Shown here: positions 27,422 to 34,789 of the stretch, piece by piece
Layout: each line of letters begins with the position of its first letter
Numbering within the stretch: position 1 is the first letter of the stretch
DNA from: Pseudomonas sp. ACM7
GTDB lineage: Bacteria > Pseudomonadota > Gammaproteobacteria > Pseudomonadales > Pseudomonadaceae
Reading direction: 5' to 3'
Assembly: GCF_004136015.1 (NCBI RefSeq)
Contig: NZ_CP024866.1
Location: forward strand, 4,599,192-4,663,191
DNA: 64,000 nucleotides
Notes under the pieces: model-generated
Told to the model about the DNA's origin: nothing
Database searches by the model: none
What the model saw: the letters and a program-made list of their open reading frames with translations, nothing else
Made by a program: the position numbers and the translations under genes

Positions 27422-28630
27422 ATGACATCGATGTGGCGTACGTGCGGTTGGGTTTTATTGGGGAGTGCGCTGATTCTCGCATTGTCCTTGGGTGTAAGAC
27501 ACGGCTTCGGGCTGTTTCTGGCGCCGATGAGTGCCGAGTTCGGCTGGGGGCGTGAGACGTTTGCCTTCGCCATTGCCTTGCAGAACCTGATCTGGGGCCT
27601 GGCGCAGCCATTCACCGGCGCGCTGGCCGACCGCTTTGGCGCCGCGAAAGTGGTGCTGGTCGGCGGTGTCTTGTATGCATTGGGCCTGATGTTCATGGGC
27701 CTGTCGGATTCGGCCGTGACCTTGTCCCTGAGTGCCGGCCTGTTGATTGGCATCGGCCTGTCCGGCACCTCCTTCTCGGTGATCCTCGGCGTGGTCGGCC
27801 GCGCAGTGCCGCCGGAGAAACGCAGCATGGGCATGGGCATTGCCAGCGCAGCCGGTTCTTTCGGCCAGTTCGCCATGTTGCCCGGCACGCTGGGGTTGAT
27901 CGGCTGGCTCGGCTGGTCCGCGGCATTGCTGGTGTTGGGCCTGTTGGTGGCGCTGATTGTGCCGCTGGTGAGCATGCTCAAGGACAAGCCGCTGCCGGTG
28001 TTCGGCCATGAGCAAACACTGTCCGAGGCCCTGCACGAGGCCTGTTCCCATTCGGGTTTCTGGCTGCTGGCGTTCGGCTTTTTTGTTTGCGGCTTCCAGG
28101 TGGTATTCATCGGCGTGCACTTGCCGGCTTATCTGGTGGATCAGCACCTCCCGGCGAGCGTCGGTACGACAGTGCTGGCGCTGATCGGGCTGTTCAACAT
28201 ATTCGGGACATACACGGCGGGCTGGCTTGGCGGGCGGATGTCCAAGCCGCGTTTGCTCACCGGCCTGTATCTGCTGCGGGCAGTGGTGATTGGGTTGTTC
28301 CTGTGGGCGCCAGTCACGACGACCACCGCGTACCTGTTCGGCATGGCGATGGGCTTCCTGTGGCTGTCGACCGTGCCCTTGACCAACGGCACCGTCGCGA
28401 CCTTGTTCGGCGTGCGAAATCTGTCCATGCTCGGTGGGATTGTTTTCCTGTTTCACCAGCTCGGATCGTTCCTCGGCGGCTGGTTGGGCGGGGTGGTGTA
28501 CGACCGAACCGGAAGCTATGACTTGATCTGGCAGGTAGCGATTCTCTTGAGCCTGTTGGCCGCCGCCCTGAACTGGCCGGTGCGTGAGCGGCCGGTGGCG
28601 CGTCTGCAAACACAGATGAGTGCGATATGA
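27422..28630 (+). CDS. MFS transporter
   Basis: A 402-residue major facilitator protein with about 12 membrane segments. The motif after TM2 is GALADRFGAAKV, matching the G-x-L-a-D-r-x-G pattern. The sequence resembles the oxalate/formate-like or MCT-like branch, but the substrate is unknown. The ATG at 27422 follows GGAGAATAAG; the reading frame extends upstream into the MarR gene, which is not credible. Expression is probably controlled by the MarR protein through the palindrome at 27391. It overlaps a 40-codon gene (ATGA). Confidence 0.88.
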   Translation: MTSMWRTCGWVLLGSALILALSLGVRHGFGLFLAPMSAEFGWGRETFAFAIALQNLIWGLAQPFTGALADRFGAAKVVLVGGVLYALGLMFMGLSDSAVTLSLSAGLLIGIGLSGTSFSVILGVVGRAVPPEKRSMGMGIASAAGSFGQFAMLPGTLGLIGWLGWSAALLVLGLLVALIVPLVSMLKDKPLPVFGHEQTLSEALHEACSHSGFWLLAFGFFVCGFQVVFIGVHLPAYLVDQHLPASVGTTVLALIGLFNIFGTYTAGWLGGRMSKPRLLTGLYLLRAVVIGLFLWAPVTTTTAYLFGMAMGFLWLSTVPLTNGTVATLFGVRNLSMLGGIVFLFHQLGSFLGGWLGGVVYDRTGSYDLIWQVAILLSLLAAALNWPVRERPVARLQTQMSAI

Positions 28631-28749
28631 ACAGTCTCTGGCCGCGGATCGCTGTCGTCGCTGCCTGCGCCTTGCTGCTGGCCCTGTCGTGGTGGGGCTG
28701 GCATCAGGGCGGGCTCGCGTTGATGCAACTGGGCATGGGTGCTTGCTAG
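28627..28749 (+). CDS. small membrane protein, 40 residues
   Basis: A 41-codon frame starts as ATGA overlapping the MFS stop and ends at TAG 28749. The product begins [20 protein letters not shown], one hydrophobic helix, then SWWGWHQGG and a short Met/Gly-rich tail ending in Cys. Overlap with the transporter stop and the clean single-helix composition argue for a real translationally coupled gene. It could be a transporter accessory subunit; no homologue is recognised from memory. Confidence 0.6.
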   Translation: MNSLWPRIAVVAACALLLALSWWGWHQGGLALMQLGMGAC

Positions 28750-28804
28750 CAGGCTAGGAGGGCGAGTAACTTCGTTGTTGACGACTTCTCAAGGATGCAC
28801 CGAC

Positions 28805-29356
28805 ATGCTGATGCGCTGGCTCGCTGTTCCCGCGTTACTGGTAGCGTTTAGTGGATGGGCTCAAGCGGCAGAGTGCCCGGACCTTTTGCAAGGCTCGTTG
28901 CCCAAGCTGCGCGCCAAGGAATCCATCGACCTGTGCCAGCGCTTCGCCGGAAAACCGCTGGTGGTGGTCAATACCGCGAGCTTCTGTGGTTTTGCCCCGC
29001 AGTTCAAGAGCCTTGAGGCACTGAATCAGCGCTACAAGGATCAGGGGCTGGAGGTGGTCGGCGTTCCGTCCAACGACTTCAAGCAAGAGTCCAAGGATGG
29101 CGAAGAGACCGCCAAGGTCTGCTATGTGAACTACGGCGTGACGTTCACCATGACTGAACCGCAGAAAGTCCGCGGTGATGATGCGACTCATTTGTTCAAG
29201 ATCATCACCAAGCAGAGCACCGCGCCGAAGTGGAATTTCTACAAATATGTGGTCGATCGCAAGGGCAAGGTGATCGCCAATTTCTCCAGCCTGACCACGC
29301 CTGACGATCCCGAGTTCATCGCTGCGGTGGAGAAAGCCCTGGCCTCGCAACCCTGA
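28805..29356 (+). CDS. periplasmic glutathione peroxidase-like protein
   Basis: A 183-residue thioredoxin-fold peroxidase of the glutathione peroxidase family with a signal peptide ([21 protein letters not shown]), so it is periplasmic. The peroxidatic Cys61 lies in NTASFCGF, and the conserved WNFYKY block is present near the C-terminus. It is a cysteine form, as usual in bacteria, and probably uses thioredoxin-like reductants rather than glutathione. The ATG at 28805 has AAGGA nine bases upstream; ATG 28811 is an alternative. Confidence 0.88.
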   Translation: MLMRWLAVPALLVAFSGWAQAAECPDLLQGSLPKLRAKESIDLCQRFAGKPLVVVNTASFCGFAPQFKSLEALNQRYKDQGLEVVGVPSNDFKQESKDGEETAKVCYVNYGVTFTMTEPQKVRGDDATHLFKIITKQSTAPKWNFYKYVVDRKGKVIANFSSLTTPDDPEFIAAVEKALASQP

Positions 29357-29368
29357 TCGACACCCGTT

Positions 29369-29406
29369 AAAAAGCCCCGCCTCTGTACAAGAGAGCGGGG
29401 CTTTTT
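29369..29406. terminator. bidirectional intrinsic terminator
   Basis: AAAAAGCCCCGC pairs with GCGGGGCTTTTT. It lies between the convergent glutathione peroxidase and FadL genes and has T-runs on both strands. Confidence 0.92.
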
Positions 29407-29432
29407 CAATTCAGGCGGCGAGTGAGGAACCG

Positions 29433-30710
29433 TCAGAAGCGGTAGGTCGCACCGACACCGAAACCGTTCGCACTGTTTTCGTACTTGGCGTTGTAGCTCT
29501 GGTTACGAGGGGCACCGTTGCTGTTGTTGACCTTGACCGACTCTTCGCGCAGGTAAGAATACGCTACGTCGATGGTCAGGTCGTCGGTCGGGCTCCAGCC
29601 GGCGCCCAGGCTGAAAATCTTGCGATCGCCCGTCGGGATGCGTGGGGAACGGTTTTCGTTGTTGGTCGGTGCCTGGTCAACGGACAGGCCGGTACGCAGC
29701 ACCCACTGCTTGTTCAACTGATAGGAAGCACCGATGGCGTGAGCCCAGGTGTCGTGCCAGTTCTGCTCTTCAGTGATGGTGCCGAACTGGGGGGCCAGGG
29801 CGGCAGGAACACCGCTGTTCTCGACGCTGATTTCCTTCAGGCGGCTCCAGCGAGTCCAGGTGCTGCCTGCGTAGAGGGTCCACTGGTCGTCCAGCTGATG
29901 AGTGACCGAGAAGTCGACCGACTCAGGCGTGGTGATATCCAGCGACGCGTCGTACTTCTGGTTCGGGTTCTGACGCAGGTTCGCGAGGAAGCCGTAGTTG
30001 ACCTTGGTGTTACCCTCAAGCTTGTACTTCACTTTCGAGTGGTAGGTCAGGCCGACGCGGGTGGAGTCGGTGGCTTGAACCAGGATACCGATGTTGTAGC
30101 CCAGCGCCGTGTCGTCACCCTTGATCTTGACTTCACCGTCCGGTGCACGTTGGGTCAGCGACAGGTTCGATTCCAGAGTACCGTCGATGCGGTTGATGGT
30201 CGGACCGAAACCGATCGACACCTTGTCGTTGAAGGCGTAGCTGACGGTTGGCTGGAGAGTCACGATTTTGACTTCGCTCTTGCTGCCGAAGTATTTGCCG
30301 GCGAAGCCGTTCTCGTAGTCGGTCACCAGACCGAATGGAGCGTAGACGCCGAAACCGACTGCCCACTGGTCATCGATTGGCTTTACGTAGTAGCCCATGG
30401 GCACGCCCATGAAAGGGACCATGTCACCTTTGTTGGTACCACTATTCGGGCGGGAGCTGGCATCACTGATGTCAGTGTGCGCGTCGATAAATGCAACACC
30501 ACCGGTCACTTGTTCGCGCTTGAGGCGAGACATGCCGGCAGGGTTGCCAAAAACGGTGGATGCATCGTCGGCAGAAGAAGATCGCCCGGCAAAACCTGTC
30601 CCCATCCCGCTGATGCTTTGTTCGTTAAGGGCGAAGCCACTTGCGAAGATTTGGGTGGATGCCAAGGTAACGGCGAGGCTAAGGGTGGTTTTGAGCATTA
30701 CTTTTTTCAT
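29433..30710 (-). CDS. fadL: FadL/OmpP1 family outer membrane transporter
   Basis: A 425-residue outer membrane beta-barrel for long-chain fatty acids or other hydrophobic compounds. A signal peptide (TLSLAVTLASTQIFASG) is followed by the FadL N-terminal signature SGFALNEQSISGMGTGFAG, the NPAGMSRL block (hatch region) and a C-terminal aromatic residue (VGATYRF) typical of outer membrane proteins. Alternating beta-strand pattern throughout. Single gene with its own terminator. The precise ligand is not determinable; pseudomonads carry several FadL paralogues. Confidence 0.92.
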   Translation of the reverse strand: MKKVMLKTTLSLAVTLASTQIFASGFALNEQSISGMGTGFAGRSSSADDASTVFGNPAGMSRLKREQVTGGVAFIDAHTDISDASSRPNSGTNKGDMVPFMGVPMGYYVKPIDDQWAVGFGVYAPFGLVTDYENGFAGKYFGSKSEVKIVTLQPTVSYAFNDKVSIGFGPTINRIDGTLESNLSLTQRAPDGEVKIKGDDTALGYNIGILVQATDSTRVGLTYHSKVKYKLEGNTKVNYGFLANLRQNPNQKYDASLDITTPESVDFSVTHQLDDQWTLYAGSTWTRWSRLKEISVENSGVPAALAPQFGTITEEQNWHDTWAHAIGASYQLNKQWVLRTGLSVDQAPTNNENRSPRIPTGDRKIFSLGAGWSPTDDLTIDVAYSYLREESVKVNNSNGAPRNQSYNAKYENSANGFGVGATYRF

Positions 30711-30855
30711 TATTAGAACTCCTGATGATCACCGGGGCGAAAATTACCAACATTTTCGTCCCAGCGCTATAGGCTGTATCGCTTGATTTAGAGCGGTTTT
30801 GTAGGACAATCCGACCAAAATCGCAGCAGTTGCGCGATCTTGTGGAAACAGCAGA

Positions 30856-31338
30856 TCAGCAGGCGACCTGATTCAACGATGAAACACAGGTTTGCCAGGC
30901 GTAGGTGAAGTCTCTCAGGCGTCCTTGAGGCTGGAAGGTCTGGCGCCAGATACGGGCCATTCCCAGCAGGTCGTCTGCTTCGGGGAGCGGGGTGTTCTGT
31001 TCTTCTACCAGCAGCCAGGCGATGGCTGTGGCGTAACGCAGGTTGACGGTCAATTCGAGGTGCGGACCACTCAGGAAAGCATGTTGGCTGGCCAAGCCGC
31101 GAACCAGGCTTGCGCGTTCCGGGTCAAGTGCCAGGTAGTGGTCCCACAGTGCCTGATGGCGGGGTTCGGCGATTCGGTACAGGCCGTGTCCACGGCGGTC
31201 ATGCAGGGCAGTACCAAGGGCCGACTGGCTGGCGGCGACGCCCAGCAGCAGGGATTCGGCAGTTGCGCTATGGCGCCCGAGGTAAATCAATGTCGGGCGG
31301 ATCACATAACGGCACAGTTCGCTGGCAGCGATACCCAT
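30856..31338 (-). CDS. conserved hypothetical protein, lysozyme-like relic
   Basis: A 160-residue soluble protein beginning MGIAASELCRYVIRPTLIYL, with a GAGGG ribosome site. The middle, AASQSALGTALHD...GHGLYRI...HQALWDHYL, resembles phage proteins with a transglycosylase-like fold that read AAQESxLG...LGxYQMEPATH. The position of the usual catalytic Glu is Gln here, so enzymatic activity is doubtful. No signal peptide. It lies upstream of fadL on the same strand, 145 bases away. The comparison is from memory, and the function is unknown. Confidence 0.65.
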   Translation of the reverse strand: MGIAASELCRYVIRPTLIYLGRHSATAESLLLGVAASQSALGTALHDRRGHGLYRIAEPRHQALWDHYLALDPERASLVRGLASQHAFLSGPHLELTVNLRYATAIAWLLVEEQNTPLPEADDLLGMARIWRQTFQPQGRLRDFTYAWQTCVSSLNQVAC

Positions 31339-31500
31339 AAAGCCCTCGAAACGTGAAGTGGACGGCGATACCTGAAGGGGCCTTGGCAGCAGTGAATCGA
31401 ATCAGGCTCGCCGGAAGCGGAACAAGCCGCTTGAGTTGAAGTGTAGTGTCATATTCGCGCCGTAAAGGCCTGTTTTTAAAATATTTCCGGCTGCGAGTTA

Positions 31501-31518
31501 TAACCGTTATATCGGTTA
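31501..31518. promoter_or_regulatory. inverted repeat TAACCG-TTATAT-CGGTTA
   Basis: A perfect six-base inverted repeat with a six-base AT-rich centre, overlapped by the palindrome TATAAC-C-GTTATA. It lies in the gap upstream of the lysozyme-like gene, before its minus-strand start at 31338. It shares the 11-mer CCGTTATATCG with the region before the TDT transporter (40753-40763). Confidence 0.5.
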
Positions 31519-31560
31519 GTGCTTAGGCGGCGGCAGCGAAAACAGAAATTTCTGGCAATA

Positions 31561-31589
31561 AAAAGCCCCGCTTTTTAAGCGAGGCTTTT
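31561..31589 (-). terminator. intrinsic terminator of the DUF3509-like gene
   Basis: Read on the minus strand: AAAAGCCTCGCTT, loop, AAGCGGGGCTTTTT, directly after the stop at 31614. Confidence 0.85.
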
Positions 31590-31613
31590 GAGGTTTTCAG
31601 TCTTTCTGGCGTA

Positions 31614-31844
31614 TCAGGCAACCAGTGCCTGACGGGTACGCTCGATCACGGCCTGCAGCGGCTCGGCGCTGGAGTATTGATCGGGGTACAGGCGTTCGCT
31701 GTGACGAGCGATGCCGTGTTCGTTGACCAGAGTGAAGCTGAAGCAGCCTTTGCGAGCAGCCATGATCAGGCAGTTCATTGGTGCAAAAGCGTTGGTTAGG
31801 GTGCGAATGGCATCCTGGGTGTGGATTTGAGTAGACATAGTCAT
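31614..31844 (-). CDS. small conserved protein, DUF3509-like
   Basis: A 76-residue soluble protein starting MTMSTQIHTQ, with AGGAACACCCA before the ATG at 31844. The layout (AFAPMNC..., a short beta-rich middle, and a C-terminal helix with LQAVIERTRQALV) resembles DUF3509, a small family common in pseudomonads. The family match is tentative and no function is known. It is a single gene with its own terminator; about 1 kb of apparently non-coding DNA lies upstream. Confidence 0.7.
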   Translation of the reverse strand: MTMSTQIHTQDAIRTLTNAFAPMNCLIMAARKGCFSFTLVNEHGIARHSERLYPDQYSSAEPLQAVIERTRQALVA

Positions 31845-32474
31845 TGGGTGTTCCTACAAGCGACACGGATAAGAACCGTGCAAAGTTAAAACGTTCCAGT
31901 GACGACGACCACCATTGGTCGAACGAAGAACCCGACTGGAACAAAGCAGCCAGTTTGAAGCGCTGATAAATTGGCGCGCTTGGGCTGGCAGGTAGGTACT
32001 TAGGAGGGCAGGCAACACATCAAGGGCAAAGGTTCTGGGCCCGGGGTGAAGATCCTGATCAATTTGCAGGTTGGTTCGGTCAGAGTAAGTGAGCTTCGCA
32101 ACACCCTTTGCTTTCGATTCAAAGGCTGTGTTGACGCAAGGTTTACCTGGAAACCATCGAGGTGGTCGATCCCGCTTTGTCGGTGGAGGCTTCCTTTGGG
32201 AAGGCTGACCGGGGGGATTTGTTCGACCAGAATTGACTTTCAGCTTGGTACTAACGCCGCGGATACTAACGGATTGAATTGCTGAAGGGAAGTGTGTTGG
32301 CAAAAAAGTTCTCTGAACGCCCTCATTCAACGTCCGGATTGGCGCTCGGAAAAAGCCGTTAGCCGCAGGACTTGCCCTGTAATAGCACAAATTCCGACTA
32401 TTGGTAGTCACGGCTCATCGGGCCAGGACCAGCCTGGATCATGGGTTTGCCAAGGTTTATCCCCAGATTCAGGC

Positions 32475-32498
32475 AAAAAATGCGCCGTAAAAGCGCAT
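32475..32498 (-). terminator. orphan minus-strand intrinsic terminator
   Basis: On the minus strand ATGCGC-TTTTACG-GCGCAT is followed by a run of T. No protein gene ends here on that strand, so it probably ends a small RNA transcribed leftward from somewhere in 32500-32830. Confidence 0.65.
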
Positions 32499-32709
32499 CG
32501 ATATAACTGCCTCGAAGGTACTTGTGCACATAAGTCACGCGGGGTGTCACGCCGCTGTCATCTTCCCTTCAAACGCAGTGGGTGCCTGTAACCAAAATTT
32601 AAGTCAATGAAAAACATCGCTTTTTTTTGCTGGTGAAAAAATCGTCAGTTTGACTGCGGGCCCCATTCCATAGGGCTTTGCGAGAGTTCAAAGGCGGTTG
32701 TCCACTGAG

Positions 32710-32730
32710 TTATCCACAGCTTCTGTGGAT
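32710..32730. promoter_or_regulatory. DnaA-box-like inverted pair
   Basis: TTATCCACA (32710-32718) is a perfect DnaA box, followed after five bases by TGTGGAT on the other strand. Single-mismatch relatives TTATCCCCA (32457) and TTGTGCACA (32522) lie nearby. The motifs are directly seen; any role is speculation. Confidence 0.4.
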
Positions 32731-32837
32731 TGTCCCGAGCGCTTGCTCTAGGACGGGCGTGCCGGGTTTTTTTAGGCTTTACCTGTAAGAAAAAAAGAGT
32801 AGAGTGGCGCGCCTTCCGATCTGCCCCACAGTGCTTT

Positions 32838-33161
32838 ATGAAGTTTCGCTGCGTATCAGTCCCTGCAATCTCCACACCTCCCAACGTTACCCCGCCCAAG
32901 CGCTTTTCGATGCGTGTGGCCGAGTGGCTGCTGGACAGCCCGCGTCTGGGCGAAAACCCCAACGTCAAACACTTCGCCGGACATTTGCTCAAGCAGCCAG
33001 CCCGTGAAGGGGTCGTGGCCGCGCAAAGCCGTCTCGGTCAGCTGATGTGCCGTGAATGCGGGAATGCCCGGGATCGCCGTATCGGCCAGGACCTTTTGCG
33101 TTCGGCCGCGCGGGCAGGGGATCGGCGCGCCCAGCAGGAACTGGGTCTGATCGAAGACTGA
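32838..33161 (+). CDS. small conserved Sel1-like protein
   Basis: A 107-residue protein. The C-terminal half reads LLRSAARAGDRRAQQELG, resembling a single Sel1/TPR-like repeat, preceded by CRECGNARD with a Cys pair. The start is uncertain: ATG 32838 gives 107 residues, while ATG 32910 (MRVAEWLLDS) gives 83 and begins at the most protein-like part; neither has a strong ribosome site. It lies upstream of rmuC on the same strand. Function unknown. Confidence 0.7.
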   Translation: MKFRCVSVPAISTPPNVTPPKRFSMRVAEWLLDSPRLGENPNVKHFAGHLLKQPAREGVVAAQSRLGQLMCRECGNARDRRIGQDLLRSAARAGDRRAQQELGLIED

Positions 33162-33222
33162 GCTGTCCAAGACCTGACGCCTTGGTTAACCTTCAAGCTT
33201 TATTTCATTGGCAGGAGTGGCT

Positions 33223-34701
33223 ATGGCTATGGACTTGACCAGCGCATTGCTTGGTCTGGCGGGCGCTGCGCTGCCGTTACTGGTACTGGCCTGGCAACTT
33301 CAGCGCCGAGCGAGCGCCACGCAGTCAGACGTTGCACTGTTGGAAGAGCGTCTGGCCACCGCCCATTTGGCCCAGGACGGATTGAACGCCCAACTCGAAG
33401 CCTGTCGCGATGAAATAGGTGATCTGGGCCAGGCCAACGCCGCCAAACAGGCAGACCTGGCCGCCGTACGCCGTGAAGTCGAACTGTTGCAGATCGAGCG
33501 TGACGACGCACGCGATGCCGCCCACGCCTGGAATCTGGAACGCGCCGGCAAAGAGGCTGAGTTGCGTCGTCTGGACGCCCAGGCCGCCTCGCTCAACGCC
33601 GAGCTGCGTGAGCAGCAGGAAAGCCATCAGCAGCGCCTCAACGACCTTCAGGGCTCGCGAGACGAGTTGCGAGCGCAGTTCGCCGAGCTGGCCGGCAAGA
33701 TCTTCGACGAGCGCGAGCAGCGCTTTGCCGAAACCAGTCAACAACGCCTCGGTCAGTTGCTCGATCCGTTGAAGGAACGCATCCAGTCCTTCGAAAAACG
33801 CGTCGAAGAAAGTTATCAGGCAGAAGCCCGTGAACGTTTTTCCCTGGCCAAGGAACTGGAGCGGCTGCAACAGCTGAACCTGCGCCTGAGCGACGAAGCC
33901 ACCAACCTGACCCGCGCCTTGAAAGGCCAGAAAACCCAAGGCAACTGGGGGGAGCTGATTCTTGAGCGAGTGCTTGAACACGCGGGCCTGGAAAAGGGGC
34001 GCGAGTACCAGACCCAGGTCAACCTCAAGGGTCCGGACGGTGAGCGTTTCCAGCCGGACGTGATCATTTATCTGCCGGGCGACAAGCAGGTGGTGGTCGA
34101 CTCCAAGGTCAGCCTCACGGCCTATCAGCAATACGTCGCGGCCGAAGACGATGCCATCGGCCAGATTGCCATCAAGCAGCACGTGCTGTCCTTGCGCACT
34201 CACGTCAAAGGGCTGGCCGGCAAGGATTACAAGCGTCTCGACGGTCTGCACAGCCTGGATTTCGTCTTGCTCTTCGTACCGATCGAAGCGGCGTTTTCCG
34301 CCGCATTACAGGCTGAGCCGACGCTGTTTCAGGAGGCCTTCGATCGCAACATCGTGATCGTCAGCCCAACCACGTTGCTGGCGACCCTGCGCGTCATCGA
34401 CAGCCTGTGGAAGCAGGAACGCCAGAGTCAGAACGCCCGGGAAATCGCCGAGCGGGCCGGGTGGCTGTACGACAAGTTCGTGTTGTTCATCCAGGATCTG
34501 GATGAAGTCGGCAATCGCCTACAACAATTGGATAAAGCCTACAGCTCTGCGCGCAATAAGCTGACAGAAGGTCGGGGCAATCTGGTCAGTCGTAGCGAGC
34601 AGCTCAAGTTGCTTGGCGCGCGGGCGAGCAAGAGCCTGCCCGCAGACTTGCTGGAGCGGGCGATGACGGATGTGGATGGGTTGGCCGAGTTGCCTGAATA
34701 A
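33223..34701 (+). CDS. rmuC: DNA recombination protein RmuC
   Basis: A 492-residue protein with an N-terminal membrane segment (about residues 5-23), a long coiled coil (about 30-190) and the RmuC domain (about 200-450), which is predicted to have a restriction-endonuclease-like fold. Conserved blocks: LLDPLKERI, GNWGELILERVLEHAGL, QPDVIIYLPGDKQVVVDSKVSL and NIVIVSPTTLLATLRVI. In E. coli it limits recombination between inverted repeats. The ATG at 33223 follows AGGAG; ATG 33229 is possible. Confidence 0.92.
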   Translation: MAMDLTSALLGLAGAALPLLVLAWQLQRRASATQSDVALLEERLATAHLAQDGLNAQLEACRDEIGDLGQANAAKQADLAAVRREVELLQIERDDARDAAHAWNLERAGKEAELRRLDAQAASLNAELREQQESHQQRLNDLQGSRDELRAQFAELAGKIFDEREQRFAETSQQRLGQLLDPLKERIQSFEKRVEESYQAEARERFSLAKELERLQQLNLRLSDEATNLTRALKGQKTQGNWGELILERVLEHAGLEKGREYQTQVNLKGPDGERFQPDVIIYLPGDKQVVVDSKVSLTAYQQYVAAEDDAIGQIAIKQHVLSLRTHVKGLAGKDYKRLDGLHSLDFVLLFVPIEAAFSAALQAEPTLFQEAFDRNIVIVSPTTLLATLRVIDSLWKQERQSQNAREIAERAGWLYDKFVLFIQDLDEVGNRLQQLDKAYSSARNKLTEGRGNLVSRSEQLKLLGARASKSLPADLLERAMTDVDGLAELPE

Positions 34702-34705
34702 GATC

Positions 34706-34780
34706 AAAAGATCGCAGCCTGCGGCAGCTACAGGTGTACGTAATTCCGTGTAGGAGCTGCCGCAGGCTGCGATCTTTTTT
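34706..34780. repeat. palindromic repeat (GTAGGAGCTGCCG family), terminator-like
   Basis: AAAAGATCGCAGCCTGCGGC at the left and its complement at the right enclose a short spacer, ending in TTTTTT. It is the same family as 1062-1143 and sits between the convergent rmuC and sensor kinase genes, so it probably also terminates both. Confidence 0.88.
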
Positions 34781-34789
34781 GTTGCCGCG

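Larger units (their letters stand above)
31845..32837. other. 993-base stretch without a convincing gene
   Basis: Open frames exist here (185 codons on the minus strand at 31854-32411; 99 on the plus strand at 32292-32591), but they are rich in Arg, Pro and Ser, lack ribosome sites and resemble no family. Real signals inside are a minus-strand intrinsic terminator at 32475 and a perfect DnaA-type box at 32710. A possible plus-strand promoter (TTTACC, 16 bases, TAGAGT, about 32777-32804) precedes the small gene at 32838. Confidence 0.6.

Noticed and set aside
31854..32411. 185-codon minus-strand frame in the 1-kb gap
   Set aside because: Pro/Arg/Ser-rich, no ribosome site, no recognisable domain, and it runs right up to the promoter of the DUF3509-like gene.
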